Source: Candidatus Thiodiazotropha sp. (ex Ustalcina ferruginea) (GTDB lineage: Bacteria > Pseudomonadota > Gammaproteobacteria > Chromatiales > Chromatiaceae). From it: 35,979 bases of DNA. Of the stretch, positions 1-10,141 are shown piece by piece (position 1 is the first letter of the stretch; every line of letters starts with the position of its first letter). Where the stretch lies: NCBI GenBank assembly GCA_025656375.1, contig JAHXHU010000328.1:1-35979 (forward strand). Reading direction: 5' to 3'. Position numbers and translations under genes: made by a program. The notes below the pieces were generated by a model, which saw only the letters and a program-made list of their open reading frames with translations, was not told the DNA's origin and ran no database searches.

Positions 1-87
1 CTTCACCATTCCAAGTGAAACGCCCTGTGCGGAGCCGCATGCAGGGTGTTGTGGGGGCTGGGGGTTAGAGACCCCCGGCTACCCGAT
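1..87 (+). mobile_element. 3' end (domain V / VI) of a group II intron; the rest lies upstream of the window
   Basis: Domain V-like hairpin at about 20-48 (CGCCCTGTGCGG AG CCGCATGCAGGGTG), then domain VI-like hairpin GCTGGGGGT-TAGAG-ACCCCCGGC, then CTACCCGAT with a candidate branch-point A at 81, 7 nt from a 3' end at about 87. This matches the usual bacterial group II intron ending (...CTACYCGAT). Confidence 0.75.
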
Positions 88-117
88 TGTCCACGGAGAA
101 AGGGGGATGAAGACAAG

Positions 118-3100
118 ATGAGAATAGCCGAAGTAAATCTTGCCGCATTCGGTCCCTTTACCGACAGAGTATTGGCTTTTGATGAAGTGGGCCTCCATAT
201 CGTTTACGGACCTAATGAGGCGGGGAAGAGTTCGGCCCTGCGGGGGTTGAAAGCCCTATTGTATGGTGTTGAGGAACGGACCATCGACAATTTTCTTCAT
301 GCCAATGACAAGCTCCGTATCAGTGGATTTTTACGGACGAGTGATGGACATGAGCTTACAGTTGTTCGTCGCAAAGGCCGGAAAAATACGTTATTGTCTC
401 CTGAGGGTGAAGCACTTGATGACCAGGTGCTGGCACCCTTTCTTCAGGGTGTGACTCAGGAGCTCTTCGGGACGCTTTTTGGAATTGACCATCAGGCATT
501 GGTCCAGGGTGGTCAGGAGATTCTTGAGCAGAAGGGTGAGGTCGGACAGGCACTTTTTTCAGCAGCGATCGGTAGCCATGCATTGCATGCTGTACTCGCA
601 CAACTTGATGAGGATGCGAAGAAGCTATTTCTTCCATCTGGATCAAAGCCAGTGATTAACTCATCCGTTCGTGTACATAGGGAGCTCTTGGCTGAGATTA
701 GAAAGAATTCCCTTTCATCCAGAGAATGGGATGAGCATCGTCGTGCTTTGGGGCGTACGACAAAGGAACTGGAGAAAATCCAAGCTGAACTGGCGGGCAA
801 CAGGATTGAGGTAAACCGTTTGCAACGTATCCAGCGTGTTTTACCGAAACTCGCCCGGCGCCGTGAGCTTTTTCAGGAACTGGAGCTGTTGGGAGATGTT
901 GTCGTCCTGCCGAATGATTTTACCGACCGTCGCCAGATGGCAGTGAAAGCGTTGGAGACCGCTCAGGCCATCGTTGGCAAGGCAACCCCTCGTCTCGACG
1001 GATTACAGGAACAGCTCAAAGAATTATCAACAAACCAAGGATTGTTGGATCAGGCGGAGAATATTGAAGATCTCCATGCACGCCTAGGCGGTCATCGAAA
1101 AGCACTACAAGACCGACCACATCTCGAAGCGGAAGGCCAACAGCTACTGGCAGATACTGAATCCATCCTCAAAGAGATTCGCCCTGATCTCGAACTGAAG
1201 GATATCGAGGAATTACGTCCCGTACTGGCAAGGCGGCAGGCCATTGCCGAGTTGGGCAGCAAAAATGCCGTACTGAATGCTCGCGTAGAATCGGCAGAGT
1301 CCGGTTTGCGTGAAACAGGAAAGCGCGTGAAGGCCGCCCGCAAGGAACGCGATGAGATCCCCGAATCGGGCGCCACAGACGCATTGCACCGGGCAATTGC
1401 TGCCGCCAGAAAACAGGGGGAATTGGATGCCTCGATCCAGTCCACTCAGAGCCAACTTACAAGCCTGCAAGCAGAATGCGCTGCCGATCTTGTACGAATC
1501 ACGCTATGGGAGGGGGAGCTGGATGATATGTCCGGATTGAGGTTACCCAACCGGGAAAGCATCCGTCGATTTGAAGAGGACTACGATCAGTTCTCGAAAC
1601 GCATCCAGCGGCTTGAAGAGAAAAAAGAAGAACTCATCAACTCTTCGCAAGATACCTTGCAGAGACTCGATGAGATCGAGCGTGTCGGGGAGGTGCCGAC
1701 AGAAGCAGCCCTGACCAATGCCCGATCCGAACGTGATGCCCTCTGGCAGTTGCTGCGACGGCATTGGGTGGATGGTGAGGATGTTTCAGCCGAAGCAAGT
1801 GAACACCAGGGTGAAGGCACGCTGCCGGATACCTTCGAAAATCGTCTTGCTGGCGCCGATGAGGTATCCGATCGACTACGCCGTGAAGCAGACCGAGTCC
1901 ATGAATTAGCAAGCCTTCAGGCCAAGCAGGAGGGCGGGCAACAGCAAGCCGAGGAGATCACCGAACTGCTTGGGGTAATTAACGCCGAAAAGGTTCAACT
2001 GGATGCAGACTGGCAGGCATTGTGGGCTGCCTGTCAGATTGAACCACGTACCCCACGAGAGATGCGGGTCTGGCTGGATACCTTTGAAAAGCTTCGTGAT
2101 CGGGTAGGGCAGCTCGATCTGCTGCGCCAGAAGACAGGTGAGCTTGAGCAAAATCGTGCCACGTATATCCAGCGACTTAACGAACAGCTGGACGAGATGG
2201 GAAGAGCGCGCTCCACATCAAACGAGATTGAAACTGTGCTCTTGGAATGCGAGGCGTTAGCAAGTCAGCTGGATGAAGCCAGACGCAAACAGGATTCGCT
2301 GAATAAGGAGGTCAAAGAGCGGGAAGCCGATGTTGAGTCGTTGGGTGAAGAGCATCGATTGGCAACCAAGGCGCTTGAAGCATGGAAGGCGCAGTGGGGA
2401 GGGCAGATACATAGTCTTGGCCTCGAAGGCGAGACCTCACCATCAGAAGTAGATAATTTCATTGAGAACACCAGAGCACTTTTTACAAAACAGGGTGAAG
2501 CAGAAAAACTGCGCATACGCATCAATGCTATCGACGAAGACGCAGAGGCATTCCGTAGCCAAGTGGAGGTCATGGTTGCCACGATTGCCCCGGAACTGGG
2601 TGATTTACCCGCAGATGATGCCGTCGTGCGTCTCAACTCGCTGTTATCGGAAAACAGATCGAGGCAGACCAAACGGCAACAGCTTGAAGAGCAGATCGAA
2701 CAAGCGAAGCAGGAGATTCAGGATTCGAAGGCATCCATACAGACCATGACTGAGCGGCTGGATGCGTTATGCGTAGAAGCGAAATGTGATGGCCACAATC
2801 AACTCGAAGAGGCGGAACGCAGCTCGGCTGATTATCTTCGAATCAAGGCGGCAATCGCGTCGATTGAGCAAGAAGTCCTGGAGACAGGAGAAGGCGTCAC
2901 CATTGCAGAGTTGGAGGCCGAAGCGGAGGGAATAGATCCAGATAGTCTGCCCGGACGAATCAAAGAGTTGAGCAATAAGATCGAGGATGATCTCGAACCC
3001 AGACGGACTGAACTTGCGGAAACAAAGGGGCGTGAAGAGAAGGAACTCGAACTCATGGATGGCAGTGATCACGCGGCCATGCTCGCTGATCAGGCCCAGG

Positions 3101-3606
3101 CCGTACTCGCCAGTATTCGTTCAGATACCGAGCGCTACGTGCATGTAAAATTAGCTGGCAAGATTTTGCGTGATCAGATTGAGCGTTATCGCAGAGAGAA
3201 CCAAGGGCCGCTGGTCAAGCGCGCCAGCGAACATTTTTCTGCGTTGACACTTGGGTCGTTCGATGGACTCATGACCGACTTTAATGAAAAGGATGAGCCT
3301 GTCCTTGCCGGCATTCGCTCAGGAGGAGAGCGGGTGACTGTGGAAGGCATGAGTGCAGGGACACGGGATCAGCTCTACCTGGCATTGCGCTTGGCTTCTC
3401 TTGAAAAATACATGGAAAGTGCAGAGCCCATGCCTTTCATTGTGGATGATGTGCTGGTGGACTTTGATGATGCTCGCTCACAAGCAGCATTGAATGCGCT
3501 TTCGACATTGGCGGAAAAGACGCAAGTTATCCTTTTTACCCATCATTCACAGGTGGTCGAGCAGTCGAAGCAATTGCAAGGATCGGTGCAGGTGCATGAA
3601 CTGTAA
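118..3606 (+). CDS. YhaN-like AAA/SMC-type ATPase with long coiled coil (SbcC/Rad50-like)
   Basis: N-terminal Walker A GPNEAGKSS, long coiled coil, ABC signature EGMSAGTRDQLYLALRLA and Walker B PFIVDDVLVDFDD at the C-terminus. True start is ATG 118 (MRIAEVNLAAFGPF) after a GGAG/GGGGG purine tract. The track start at 46 lies inside the intron. Confidence 0.88.
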   Translation: MRIAEVNLAAFGPFTDRVLAFDEVGLHIVYGPNEAGKSSALRGLKALLYGVEERTIDNFLHANDKLRISGFLRTSDGHELTVVRRKGRKNTLLSPEGEALDDQVLAPFLQGVTQELFGTLFGIDHQALVQGGQEILEQKGEVGQALFSAAIGSHALHAVLAQLDEDAKKLFLPSGSKPVINSSVRVHRELLAEIRKNSLSSREWDEHRRALGRTTKELEKIQAELAGNRIEVNRLQRIQRVLPKLARRRELFQELELLGDVVVLPNDFTDRRQMAVKALETAQAIVGKATPRLDGLQEQLKELSTNQGLLDQAENIEDLHARLGGHRKALQDRPHLEAEGQQLLADTESILKEIRPDLELKDIEELRPVLARRQAIAELGSKNAVLNARVESAESGLRETGKRVKAARKERDEIPESGATDALHRAIAAARKQGELDASIQSTQSQLTSLQAECAADLVRITLWEGELDDMSGLRLPNRESIRRFEEDYDQFSKRIQRLEEKKEELINSSQDTLQRLDEIERVGEVPTEAALTNARSERDALWQLLRRHWVDGEDVSAEASEHQGEGTLPDTFENRLAGADEVSDRLRREADRVHELASLQAKQEGGQQQAEEITELLGVINAEKVQLDADWQALWAACQIEPRTPREMRVWLDTFEKLRDRVGQLDLLRQKTGELEQNRATYIQRLNEQLDEMGRARSTSNEIETVLLECEALASQLDEARRKQDSLNKEVKEREADVESLGEEHRLATKALEAWKAQWGGQIHSLGLEGETSPSEVDNFIENTRALFTKQGEAEKLRIRINAIDEDAEAFRSQVEVMVATIAPELGDLPADDAVVRLNSLLSENRSRQTKRQQLEEQIEQAKQEIQDSKASIQTMTERLDALCVEAKCDGHNQLEEAERSSADYLRIKAAIASIEQEVLETGEGVTIAELEAEAEGIDPDSLPGRIKELSNKIEDDLEPRRTELAETKGREEKELELMDGSDHAAMLADQAQAVLASIRSDTERYVHVKLAGKILRDQIERYRRENQGPLVKRASEHFSALTLGSFDGLMTDFNEKDEPVLAGIRSGGERVTVEGMSAGTRDQLYLALRLASLEKYMESAEPMPFIVDDVLVDFDDARSQAALNALSTLAEKTQVILFTHHSQVVEQSKQLQGSVQVHEL

Positions 3607-3628
3607 AAAGCCTAAACGCGAATATTAG

Positions 3629-4696
3629 ATGGCTAATCGCAAAACATACAAATGGACCTTTCCTGCCCGCTTCCGAAGCGGCATTTACAGCTGGAAGGCA
3701 TCCCGACTGGCCTGCCAACGTCTTCGTGAAGCCGTCTCTGAGATTAAAAAGGTTGCGAAGAAAGATCCCGTTCTCGGGGCGGAGGGCGCAGTCCGTCTGA
3801 TGGAGAAGATTTGGCCAGCGCTGGAGCATGTGGACAGTTCCAGTGGCGCTCTGGGATCGGCTGTAAATAAAGTGCTGGATGCGATGATACCAATTATCGT
3901 CAAGGCAGCTGCTGACGAGAATACTCGTTGCAAATGGCTCGACCGGCTCTGGCAGGCGATGGAGGATGATGGCGTTGACTACCTCAGTCCGGTCGGCGAT
4001 CGGTGGGGTGAAATCTGTGGTTCGGTTGAAGTTGCCGGGCGTTGGGCCGATGAACTTGTTTCCACGTTGCGCTCCTGCTGGACGGATCCGAATCCGGGTA
4101 ACTATTTCCACGGTGCGACGGCCTGTTTGTCCTGTCTGCTGGTGGCGGGACGGCACCAGGAGTTGCTTGAGCTTTTGGAGTTGGATCGCTACCCCATGTG
4201 GCATTACCGGCGCTATGGTGTCGAGGCGCTCCTGGCTCTGGGTAAGAAGGCGGACGCTATCCAGTATGCCGAGGCTTCGCGGGGCTTGAATCAGCCGGAT
4301 TCCGTGATTGACCAGGCTTGTGAGGAGATCCTGATCTCGTCCGGTCTGCATGAGGAGGCCTACCAACGCTATGGATTGAGCGCTGCAGTGGGAAACTCCT
4401 ATATCACCTGTTTTCGCGCGGTTGCGAAGCGATATCCCATGAAGGAACCGCCACAGATTTTGGCTGACCTGGTTGCCACGACGCCGGGAGAAGAGGGCAA
4501 ATGGTTCGCCACGGCCAAGGATCTCAAGCATTATGATCTGGCGATGGATGCCGCAGCCAGGTTGAATAAAGTTGAAGAGGTAACAGAACAGATTCGGCAA
4601 CTCGTAGAGTCGAATGCGAGTGCTTCAGTGTTGTTTGTTCGACAGTCTTTGCACGAACGCATATGCACGCCTCTTTCATCGGTTAATGAGACATGA
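3629..4696 (+). CDS. Uncharacterised helical-repeat protein, partner of the YhaN-like gene; C-terminus may be shortened
   Basis: Intact 355-aa ORF 22 nt after yhaN-like stop, same strand; alpha-helical/TPR-like character (GYHYRRYGVEALLALGKKADAIQYAEASRGL-type repeats). Confidence 0.7.
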   Translation: MANRKTYKWTFPARFRSGIYSWKASRLACQRLREAVSEIKKVAKKDPVLGAEGAVRLMEKIWPALEHVDSSSGALGSAVNKVLDAMIPIIVKAAADENTRCKWLDRLWQAMEDDGVDYLSPVGDRWGEICGSVEVAGRWADELVSTLRSCWTDPNPGNYFHGATACLSCLLVAGRHQELLELLELDRYPMWHYRRYGVEALLALGKKADAIQYAEASRGLNQPDSVIDQACEEILISSGLHEEAYQRYGLSAAVGNSYITCFRAVAKRYPMKEPPQILADLVATTPGEEGKWFATAKDLKHYDLAMDAAARLNKVEEVTEQIRQLVESNASASVLFVRQSLHERICTPLSSVNET

Positions 4697-4814
4697 CTGC
4701 GTACGAATTTTGAACCATGAGTGTGGAGGCACTTTGATAAAAAAGAACCAATCTGCGTTCCACAAAAGGGACATTCAGAGACAATGGGAGACAACGAAAC
4801 GAAATCGTAAGCAT

Positions 4815-4843
4815 AAAAAAAGCCCTGTAAAAATAAGGCCTTT
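4815..4843 (-). terminator. Rho-independent terminator downstream of tRNA-Leu
   Basis: Minus strand AAAGGCCTT-ATTTTTAC-AGGGCTTTTTTT: hairpin (with G-U pairs) followed by a T run, just beyond the tRNA 3' end. Confidence 0.55.
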
Positions 4844-4878
4844 CATCACTTCTGGTAGTCTGTGATGGTTTTTCAATA

Positions 4879-4965
4879 TGGTGCCGAGGAGAGGACTTGA
4901 ACCTCCACGGGGTTACCCCCACTAGCACCTGAAGCTAGCGTGTCTACCAATTTCACCACCTCGGC
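4879..4965 (-). tRNA. tRNA-Leu (anticodon CAG)
   Basis: Reverse complement GCCGAGGTGGTGAAATTGGTAGACACGCTAGCTTCAGGTGCTAGTGGGGGTAACCCCGTGGAGGTTCAAGTCCTCTCCTCGGCACCA: acceptor GCCGAGG/CCTCGGC, anticodon loop CTTCAGG, long variable arm, TTCAAGT, encoded CCA. Confidence 0.96.
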
Positions 4966-5005
4966 AGATGTGGCAATTCCGGCGGTACCGGCTTAGAGAT
5001 CGCGA

Positions 5006-5034
5006 ACTCTACAACCAGTTCCTTTGTCTGTCAA
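5006..5034 (-). promoter_or_regulatory. sigma70-type promoter for tRNA-Leu
   Basis: Minus strand: TTGACA (5034-5029), 17-nt spacer, TAGAGT (5011-5006; 4/6 to TATAAT), then GC-rich TCGCGA discriminator, about 30-40 nt before the tRNA. Confidence 0.6.
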
Positions 5035-5249
5035 TCTTCTTTCTCAGGCTTGTTGGCTCCTGGAATTTGCTATGTTAGTTTGCAGTTACAAATTAAGAGA
5101 GTAACGAAGCAGACATAGCTCATGAGTGTGTTGGTGGTTTGGATGCAGTCAACATGACAGGTGTACAAGAATCTGGTTTTTAAGTCCTTTACAGGGCAAT
5201 GTAGGCTAATAAACACACGCTAGAGTTATTTACCAACAAAATTACCGCA

Positions 5250-6107
5250 ATGTGGTTGTCCATGAAATTCATACGATACATACCCGACAGTCAGAGACGT
5301 TATATTATTGGGTTGTGCCTCTCATTATTGTTGCCATTACCTGTCTGGTCGGTGACCCTGGAGGGAGACCTTACCCAGGGTGGTATGGTGATCGGGCGTG
5401 TTAGTCCTGGTGATGAGGTGACTGTTAATAAACACACCATACGGGTCTCTCCCGATGGGGTGTTTCTGCTTGGCTTTGGTCGTGACGACAAGTTGAACCA
5501 TGATCTTGTTGTGAGCAGAGATGGTAAGCTGATCGAACAGAAGCGGATATCGATCACTAAAAGAGAGTACCTGATCCAACAGATTAACGGTTTGCCGCCC
5601 AGTAAAGTGACACCCCCCAAACGGGATTGGGATCGGATCAAACGGGAGACTGCCCTTGTGAAAAAGGCACGCAGGCTCAATGATGACCGTCATGATTTCC
5701 TGACAGGGTTTATCTGGCCGGCGCAGGGGATTATCTCGGGTGTGTACGGCAGCCAGCGTGTACTCAATGGTGAGCCTAAACGGCCTCATTTTGGGGTGGA
5801 TGTTGCTGCTCCGGTGGGTACGACAGTGGTGGTGCCTGCTGATGGGATCGTCACCCTCGCTCATCCGGATATGTTCTACTCCGGTGGAACCTTGATCGTC
5901 GATCATGGTCATCAACTTTCATCCTCGTTTCTACATCTGCATAAGATCCTGGTCAAGGTAGGAGAGCGGGTTAAACGGGGTGAACCTATTGCTGAGATAG
6001 GGGCTACGGGTAGGGTGACCGGTGCCCATCTCGATTGGCGCATGAACCTGCGTAATGCACGTATCGATCCTCAGTTTCTGGTACCTCCAATGCCTGATGC
6101 AGAATAG
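5250..6107 (+). CDS. M23 family metallopeptidase (LytM domain), exported
   Basis: Signal-peptide-like N-terminus; HFGVDVAAPVGTTVVVPADGIVTLA, GGTLIVDHGHQLSSSFLHL, GRVTGAHLDWRM motifs. Start may be 5262. Confidence 0.92.
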   Translation: MWLSMKFIRYIPDSQRRYIIGLCLSLLLPLPVWSVTLEGDLTQGGMVIGRVSPGDEVTVNKHTIRVSPDGVFLLGFGRDDKLNHDLVVSRDGKLIEQKRISITKREYLIQQINGLPPSKVTPPKRDWDRIKRETALVKKARRLNDDRHDFLTGFIWPAQGIISGVYGSQRVLNGEPKRPHFGVDVAAPVGTTVVVPADGIVTLAHPDMFYSGGTLIVDHGHQLSSSFLHLHKILVKVGERVKRGEPIAEIGATGRVTGAHLDWRMNLRNARIDPQFLVPPMPDAE

Positions 6108-6210
6108 GTGTTTGATACTTTATGATACAGGTCAGCCAAGCTATCTGTGGTAAAGTTGCCCGGTAATTTTTTCTGCGGTCTAAACAACCGACTATGACGA
6201 TGGAACAATA

Positions 6211-7533
6211 ATGAAATCGATTAAGCGATTAGTCATCATCTTACTGTCTCTCTCCGTGCCACTGTTGGTTCAGGCTGAGGATTTGATGGGCATATATAAT
6301 TTGGCACTACAGAATGATCCACAGCTTCAGGCTGCGAAAGAGCAGCTGAGTGCAGCCCGTGAATCGAAGAGTCTGGCACGTTCCCAACTGTTGCCAACGG
6401 TGGGGTTAGGTGTCAATTACGACGTGGTCCGCAGAGATCTCAAAACACTGCAAGGTGTACCGATAGATCAGAAGAGTACCGATCGTGAAAAGGCACTTGG
6501 CTTGAATCTGACTCAGCCGATTTATCGCAGAGATCGGTTGCTGCAACTGGAGCAGGCTGACAGCACAATCGCTCAGGCTGAAGCCCAGTATGCGTCGTCG
6601 GAGATCGATCTGATGGCGCGTAGTACTACAGCCTATTTTAATATTCTCTCCGCTGAGGATGACCTGCGTGTCGCGAAGGCAGAGCGTGAGGCCACCGGGC
6701 GCCAGCTGGAGCAGGCACAGCAGCGTTTCGATGTGGGCTTGATCGCGATTACCGACGTGCATGAGGCGCAGGCAGCTTTTGATGCGGCTCGGGCTTCAGA
6801 AATCGCTGCAGACAACAGTCTCGATAATGCATGGGAGGCACTGTTCGAAATTATCGGTCCACAACCTCAGAATAGCCTGGCTAAATTGGGAGAGGACCTG
6901 GCACTCAATCCACCGGCACCTAACCGTCTCCAGGAGTGGTCGGATATCGCCCAACAGCAGAATTACGACATCATTGCCTCGCGAGCCAATCTTGAGGTAC
7001 TCAAGCAGGATATCGATGTCACTCAATCGGGACACTTCCCAACCTTGGATCTGGTGGGTGGGTACAATATGAATCGCAGTGATTCAGATACGGCTACTGA
7101 ATCCGATACCGGCACCATCGGATTGGCACTGGAAGTACCGATCTATACCGGAGGAGCCGTGAATTCCCAGACCCGACAGGCGCAGGCAAACTATCGTGCC
7201 GCCCAACAAAACCTGGATCAAACTCGCCGTGCTGTGAATCGGCAGGTCAGGGACGCCTATCGTGGTGTACTCTCAACCATCAGTCAGGTCGAGGCATTGA
7301 AAGCAGCAACCGTATCCGCGCAAAGCGCTCTGGAATCAACTCAGGCTGGCTATGAAGTTGGAACCCGGACTATTGTCGATGTGCTGAATGTACAACGAAA
7401 CCTGTTCTCCTCCCAACGGGACTATCTCAATTCACGCTATGACTACATTATTAACGGACTCTCGCTGAAATTAGCTGCCGGTACCCTCAGTGAATCTGAC
7501 CTGCAGCGGGTCAACGGCTGGTTGGAAAAGTAG
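6211..7533 (+). CDS. tolC: TolC family outer membrane protein
   Basis: Signal peptide; '[23 protein letters not shown]', repeated helical OEP domains, '[26 protein letters not shown]'. Confidence 0.93.
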   Translation: MKSIKRLVIILLSLSVPLLVQAEDLMGIYNLALQNDPQLQAAKEQLSAARESKSLARSQLLPTVGLGVNYDVVRRDLKTLQGVPIDQKSTDREKALGLNLTQPIYRRDRLLQLEQADSTIAQAEAQYASSEIDLMARSTTAYFNILSAEDDLRVAKAEREATGRQLEQAQQRFDVGLIAITDVHEAQAAFDAARASEIAADNSLDNAWEALFEIIGPQPQNSLAKLGEDLALNPPAPNRLQEWSDIAQQQNYDIIASRANLEVLKQDIDVTQSGHFPTLDLVGGYNMNRSDSDTATESDTGTIGLALEVPIYTGGAVNSQTRQAQANYRAAQQNLDQTRRAVNRQVRDAYRGVLSTISQVEALKAATVSAQSALESTQAGYEVGTRTIVDVLNVQRNLFSSQRDYLNSRYDYIINGLSLKLAAGTLSESDLQRVNGWLEK

Positions 7534-7541
7534 GGATTCCC

Positions 7542-8639
7542 ATGTCTGGCAATAGTATCGGCAAGCTGTTTACAGTGACTTCGTTTGGTGAGTCTCATGG
7601 TCCGGCCATCGGCTGTATAGTGGATGGTTGTCCACCAGGATTGGCACTCTCTGCCAGTGATCTTCAGCATGATCTGGATCGACGCAAGCCTGGTACCTCC
7701 CGTCATACCACTCAAAGACGGGAAGCGGACGAGGTAGAGATTCTTTCCGGCGTGTTCGAAGGTAGAACCACCGGTACACCGATTGGCTTGATCATTCACA
7801 ATACCGATCAGCGATCAAAGGACTATTCCGAGATCATGGACCGTTTCCGACCCGGTCACGCTGACTACACCTATAACCAGAAATATGGATTTCGTGACTA
7901 CCGCGGCGGTGGTCGTTCATCGGCACGCGAGACGGCCATGCGGGTTGCGGCCGGTGGTATCGCAAAGAAGTATCTACGTGAACGATATGGTATTGAGATA
8001 CGTGGCTATCTCTCTCAGCTGGGTCCGATCAAGATTGAAAAGCTCGATTGGGAGCAAGTTGAAAAAAATCCGTTTTTCTCCCCAGATGAGGATAAGGTCG
8101 TTGAAATTGAGGCCTATATGGATACCCTGCGTAAAGCGGGCAATTCTGTTGGGGCACGGATTAATGTGGTTGCCAGCGGTATGCCTGCTGGACTGGGAGA
8201 GCCTATCTTCGATCGCCTGGATGCAGATTTGGCACATGCCCTGATGAGCATCAATGCAGTGAAAGGTGTCGAGTTGGGAGATGGTTTTCGGTGCGTCGGG
8301 CAAAACGGGACTGAACACCGCGATGAGATGACGCCCGATGGTTTTCTCAGCAATCATGCCGGTGGGGTCTTGGGTGGTATTTCCAGCGGTCAGGATCTGT
8401 TGGCATCGATTGCACTCAAGCCTACCTCAAGCTTGCGTCTGCCTGGTCAGACCGTAAATCGTACAGGCGAGCCGGTTGAGGTGGTGACGAAAGGACGTCA
8501 TGATCCCTGTGTCGGGATTCGTGCCACACCGATTGCAGAGGCGATGATGGCCATTGTCGTGATGGATCATCTGCTACGCCATCGTGGACAGAATATGGAT
8601 GTCCAGTCTGGCTTGACGGATCTTGGATCGAATCAATAA
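7542..8639 (+). CDS. aroC: Chorismate synthase
   Basis: [54 protein letters not shown]; full-length 365 aa. Confidence 0.98.
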   Translation: MSGNSIGKLFTVTSFGESHGPAIGCIVDGCPPGLALSASDLQHDLDRRKPGTSRHTTQRREADEVEILSGVFEGRTTGTPIGLIIHNTDQRSKDYSEIMDRFRPGHADYTYNQKYGFRDYRGGGRSSARETAMRVAAGGIAKKYLRERYGIEIRGYLSQLGPIKIEKLDWEQVEKNPFFSPDEDKVVEIEAYMDTLRKAGNSVGARINVVASGMPAGLGEPIFDRLDADLAHALMSINAVKGVELGDGFRCVGQNGTEHRDEMTPDGFLSNHAGGVLGGISSGQDLLASIALKPTSSLRLPGQTVNRTGEPVEVVTKGRHDPCVGIRATPIAEAMMAIVVMDHLLRHRGQNMDVQSGLTDLGSNQ

Positions 8640-9789
8640 AAGGATGCCTTACTGGCGCCTTTCCGGGTTTTATTTCTTCTACTTTGCATCGCTAGGTGCC
8701 CTGGTGCCCTTCTGGGGGCTCTATCTGCAAGCGCGGGGTTTCTCACCCGTAGAGATTGGTGAGCTGATGGCCGTGATCATGGCCACCAAATTGATTGCAC
8801 CCTACATCTGGGGCTGGATCAGTGACCATACAGGTCATCGTATGCCCATCGTACGGTTGGCCTCTCTACTCTCGGCGATCTGTTTCCTGGGGATCTTCTT
8901 TGCAGATGGTTTCTTGTCGCTAGCCCTGGTTATGATGCTTTTCAGTTTTTTCTGGAATGCATCGCTGCCTCAGTTCGAAGCAGTCACCATGAGCTACCTT
9001 CAGGAGCGTATTCAGCACTACAGTAGAGTCCGGCTTTGGGGGTCGATCGGTTTCATTCTTACCGTTGTTGCCTTAGGCTTTCTGTTGGATGAGTGGGGTG
9101 TCGAATGGGTACCGAAAATCGTACTGCTCCTCTATTTCGGTATCTTTCTTTTCAGTCTGACAGTGCCTGAAAATGATGCCGACATGCCTGCCCACGACCA
9201 GGGGTCCATTTTACAGGTGCTCAAACGTGGCGATATCATCGCTTTTCTTCTGGCCTGCTTTTTCATGCAGGCAAGCCATGGTGCCTATTACGCTTTTTAC
9301 TCCATCTATATGGAAGAGGTTGGCTATTCCAGTATTGTGATTGGTTTACTTTGGGCGCTCGGGGTCATTGCAGAGGTGCTGGTCTTCCTTGTCATGCATC
9401 AACTGCTGCATCGATGGGGTGCAAGAAAGGTCCTTATTGCCAGTCTTGGTATGGCTGTGGTGCGCTGGATACTGGTGGGTTCGGCACCGGAAAACCTGTT
9501 GCTTGTGCTATTGGCGCAGGTGATGCACGCAGCTACTTTTGGCACCTTTCATGCTGCTGCCATCCATATGGTGCATCACTACTTCGTCGGACGTCATCAG
9601 GGAAGAGGTCAGGCGCTCTATAGCAGTATCAGCTTTGGTGCAGGTGGTGCCTTTGGCAGCCTGTTGAGTGGCTATTTATGGATTGGCATCGGGGCTGCAG
9701 CTACCTATTGGGTTGCAGCAGGCTATGCATTGCTGGCACTCGTTATTGCCTGGCGATGGATTGATCGTGAGACACTAACCATAGCTTGA
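8623..9789 (+). CDS. MFS transporter (HcaT/3-phenylpropionate-transporter-like)
   Basis: 12-TM-like protein; [34 protein letters not shown]. Overlaps aroC 3' end; alternative ATG at 8644. Confidence 0.85.
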   Translation: MDRINKRMPYWRLSGFYFFYFASLGALVPFWGLYLQARGFSPVEIGELMAVIMATKLIAPYIWGWISDHTGHRMPIVRLASLLSAICFLGIFFADGFLSLALVMMLFSFFWNASLPQFEAVTMSYLQERIQHYSRVRLWGSIGFILTVVALGFLLDEWGVEWVPKIVLLLYFGIFLFSLTVPENDADMPAHDQGSILQVLKRGDIIAFLLACFFMQASHGAYYAFYSIYMEEVGYSSIVIGLLWALGVIAEVLVFLVMHQLLHRWGARKVLIASLGMAVVRWILVGSAPENLLLVLLAQVMHAATFGTFHAAAIHMVHHYFVGRHQGRGQALYSSISFGAGGAFGSLLSGYLWIGIGAAATYWVAAGYALLALVIAWRWIDRETLTIA

Positions 9790-10015
9790 ACCTAGATTCC
9801 GCAGTTGACCGCTGATATTTGAGGTAAGGTAATGATATGGAGAATCAAATAATAGATTTTTCCCTCACACATTGGGTGAGTTCTGTAACACCACATAGAT
9901 TTGAGAAGAATCGCGGCGCACCCCGCTGCGTTGTCGTTATTGTCAAGGGAACAGCCATTTACGGCGAACGAGGCCTTGCCGGGTACGCCCCATGTTCAAC
10001 TGCGGATTCTAGGTT
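9789..10015. repeat. ~227-bp element bounded by 20-bp imperfect inverted repeats (candidate MITE or IS deletion derivative)
   Basis: Left AACCTAGATTCCGCAGTTGA (9789-9808); right TCAACTGCGGATTCTAGGTT (9996-10015), whose reverse complement AACCTAGAATCCGCAGTTGA matches 19/20. Confidence 0.7.
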
Positions 10016-10141
10016 GACAGTTGCCAAGTTGAGCAGTAAGTTGCCCGCCTGTTGCACTGCAACATAAGCATTTAATCTGAATCCACGGGTTCAGGTTTTT
10101 ATTTGATCTTCATCTGTATTGACTGACCCAGGAGCTACTCA

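Noticed and set aside
3536-4600. 354-aa minus-strand ORF opposite the 3629-4696 gene
   Set aside because: Antisense shadow ORF; low-complexity composition without family motifs, while the plus strand has operon-like placement and coherent helical repeats.
4531-4794. Minus-strand ORF with two Cys pairs (CPFCGTQ...CKDC), zinc-ribbon-like
   Set aside because: Overlaps the end of the plus-strand gene, short, no clear RBS or family; Cys spacing could be chance.
9837-10067. 76-aa plus ORF inside the inverted-repeat element
   Set aside because: Runs through the right inverted repeat, no recognisable product; better explained as part of the repeat element.
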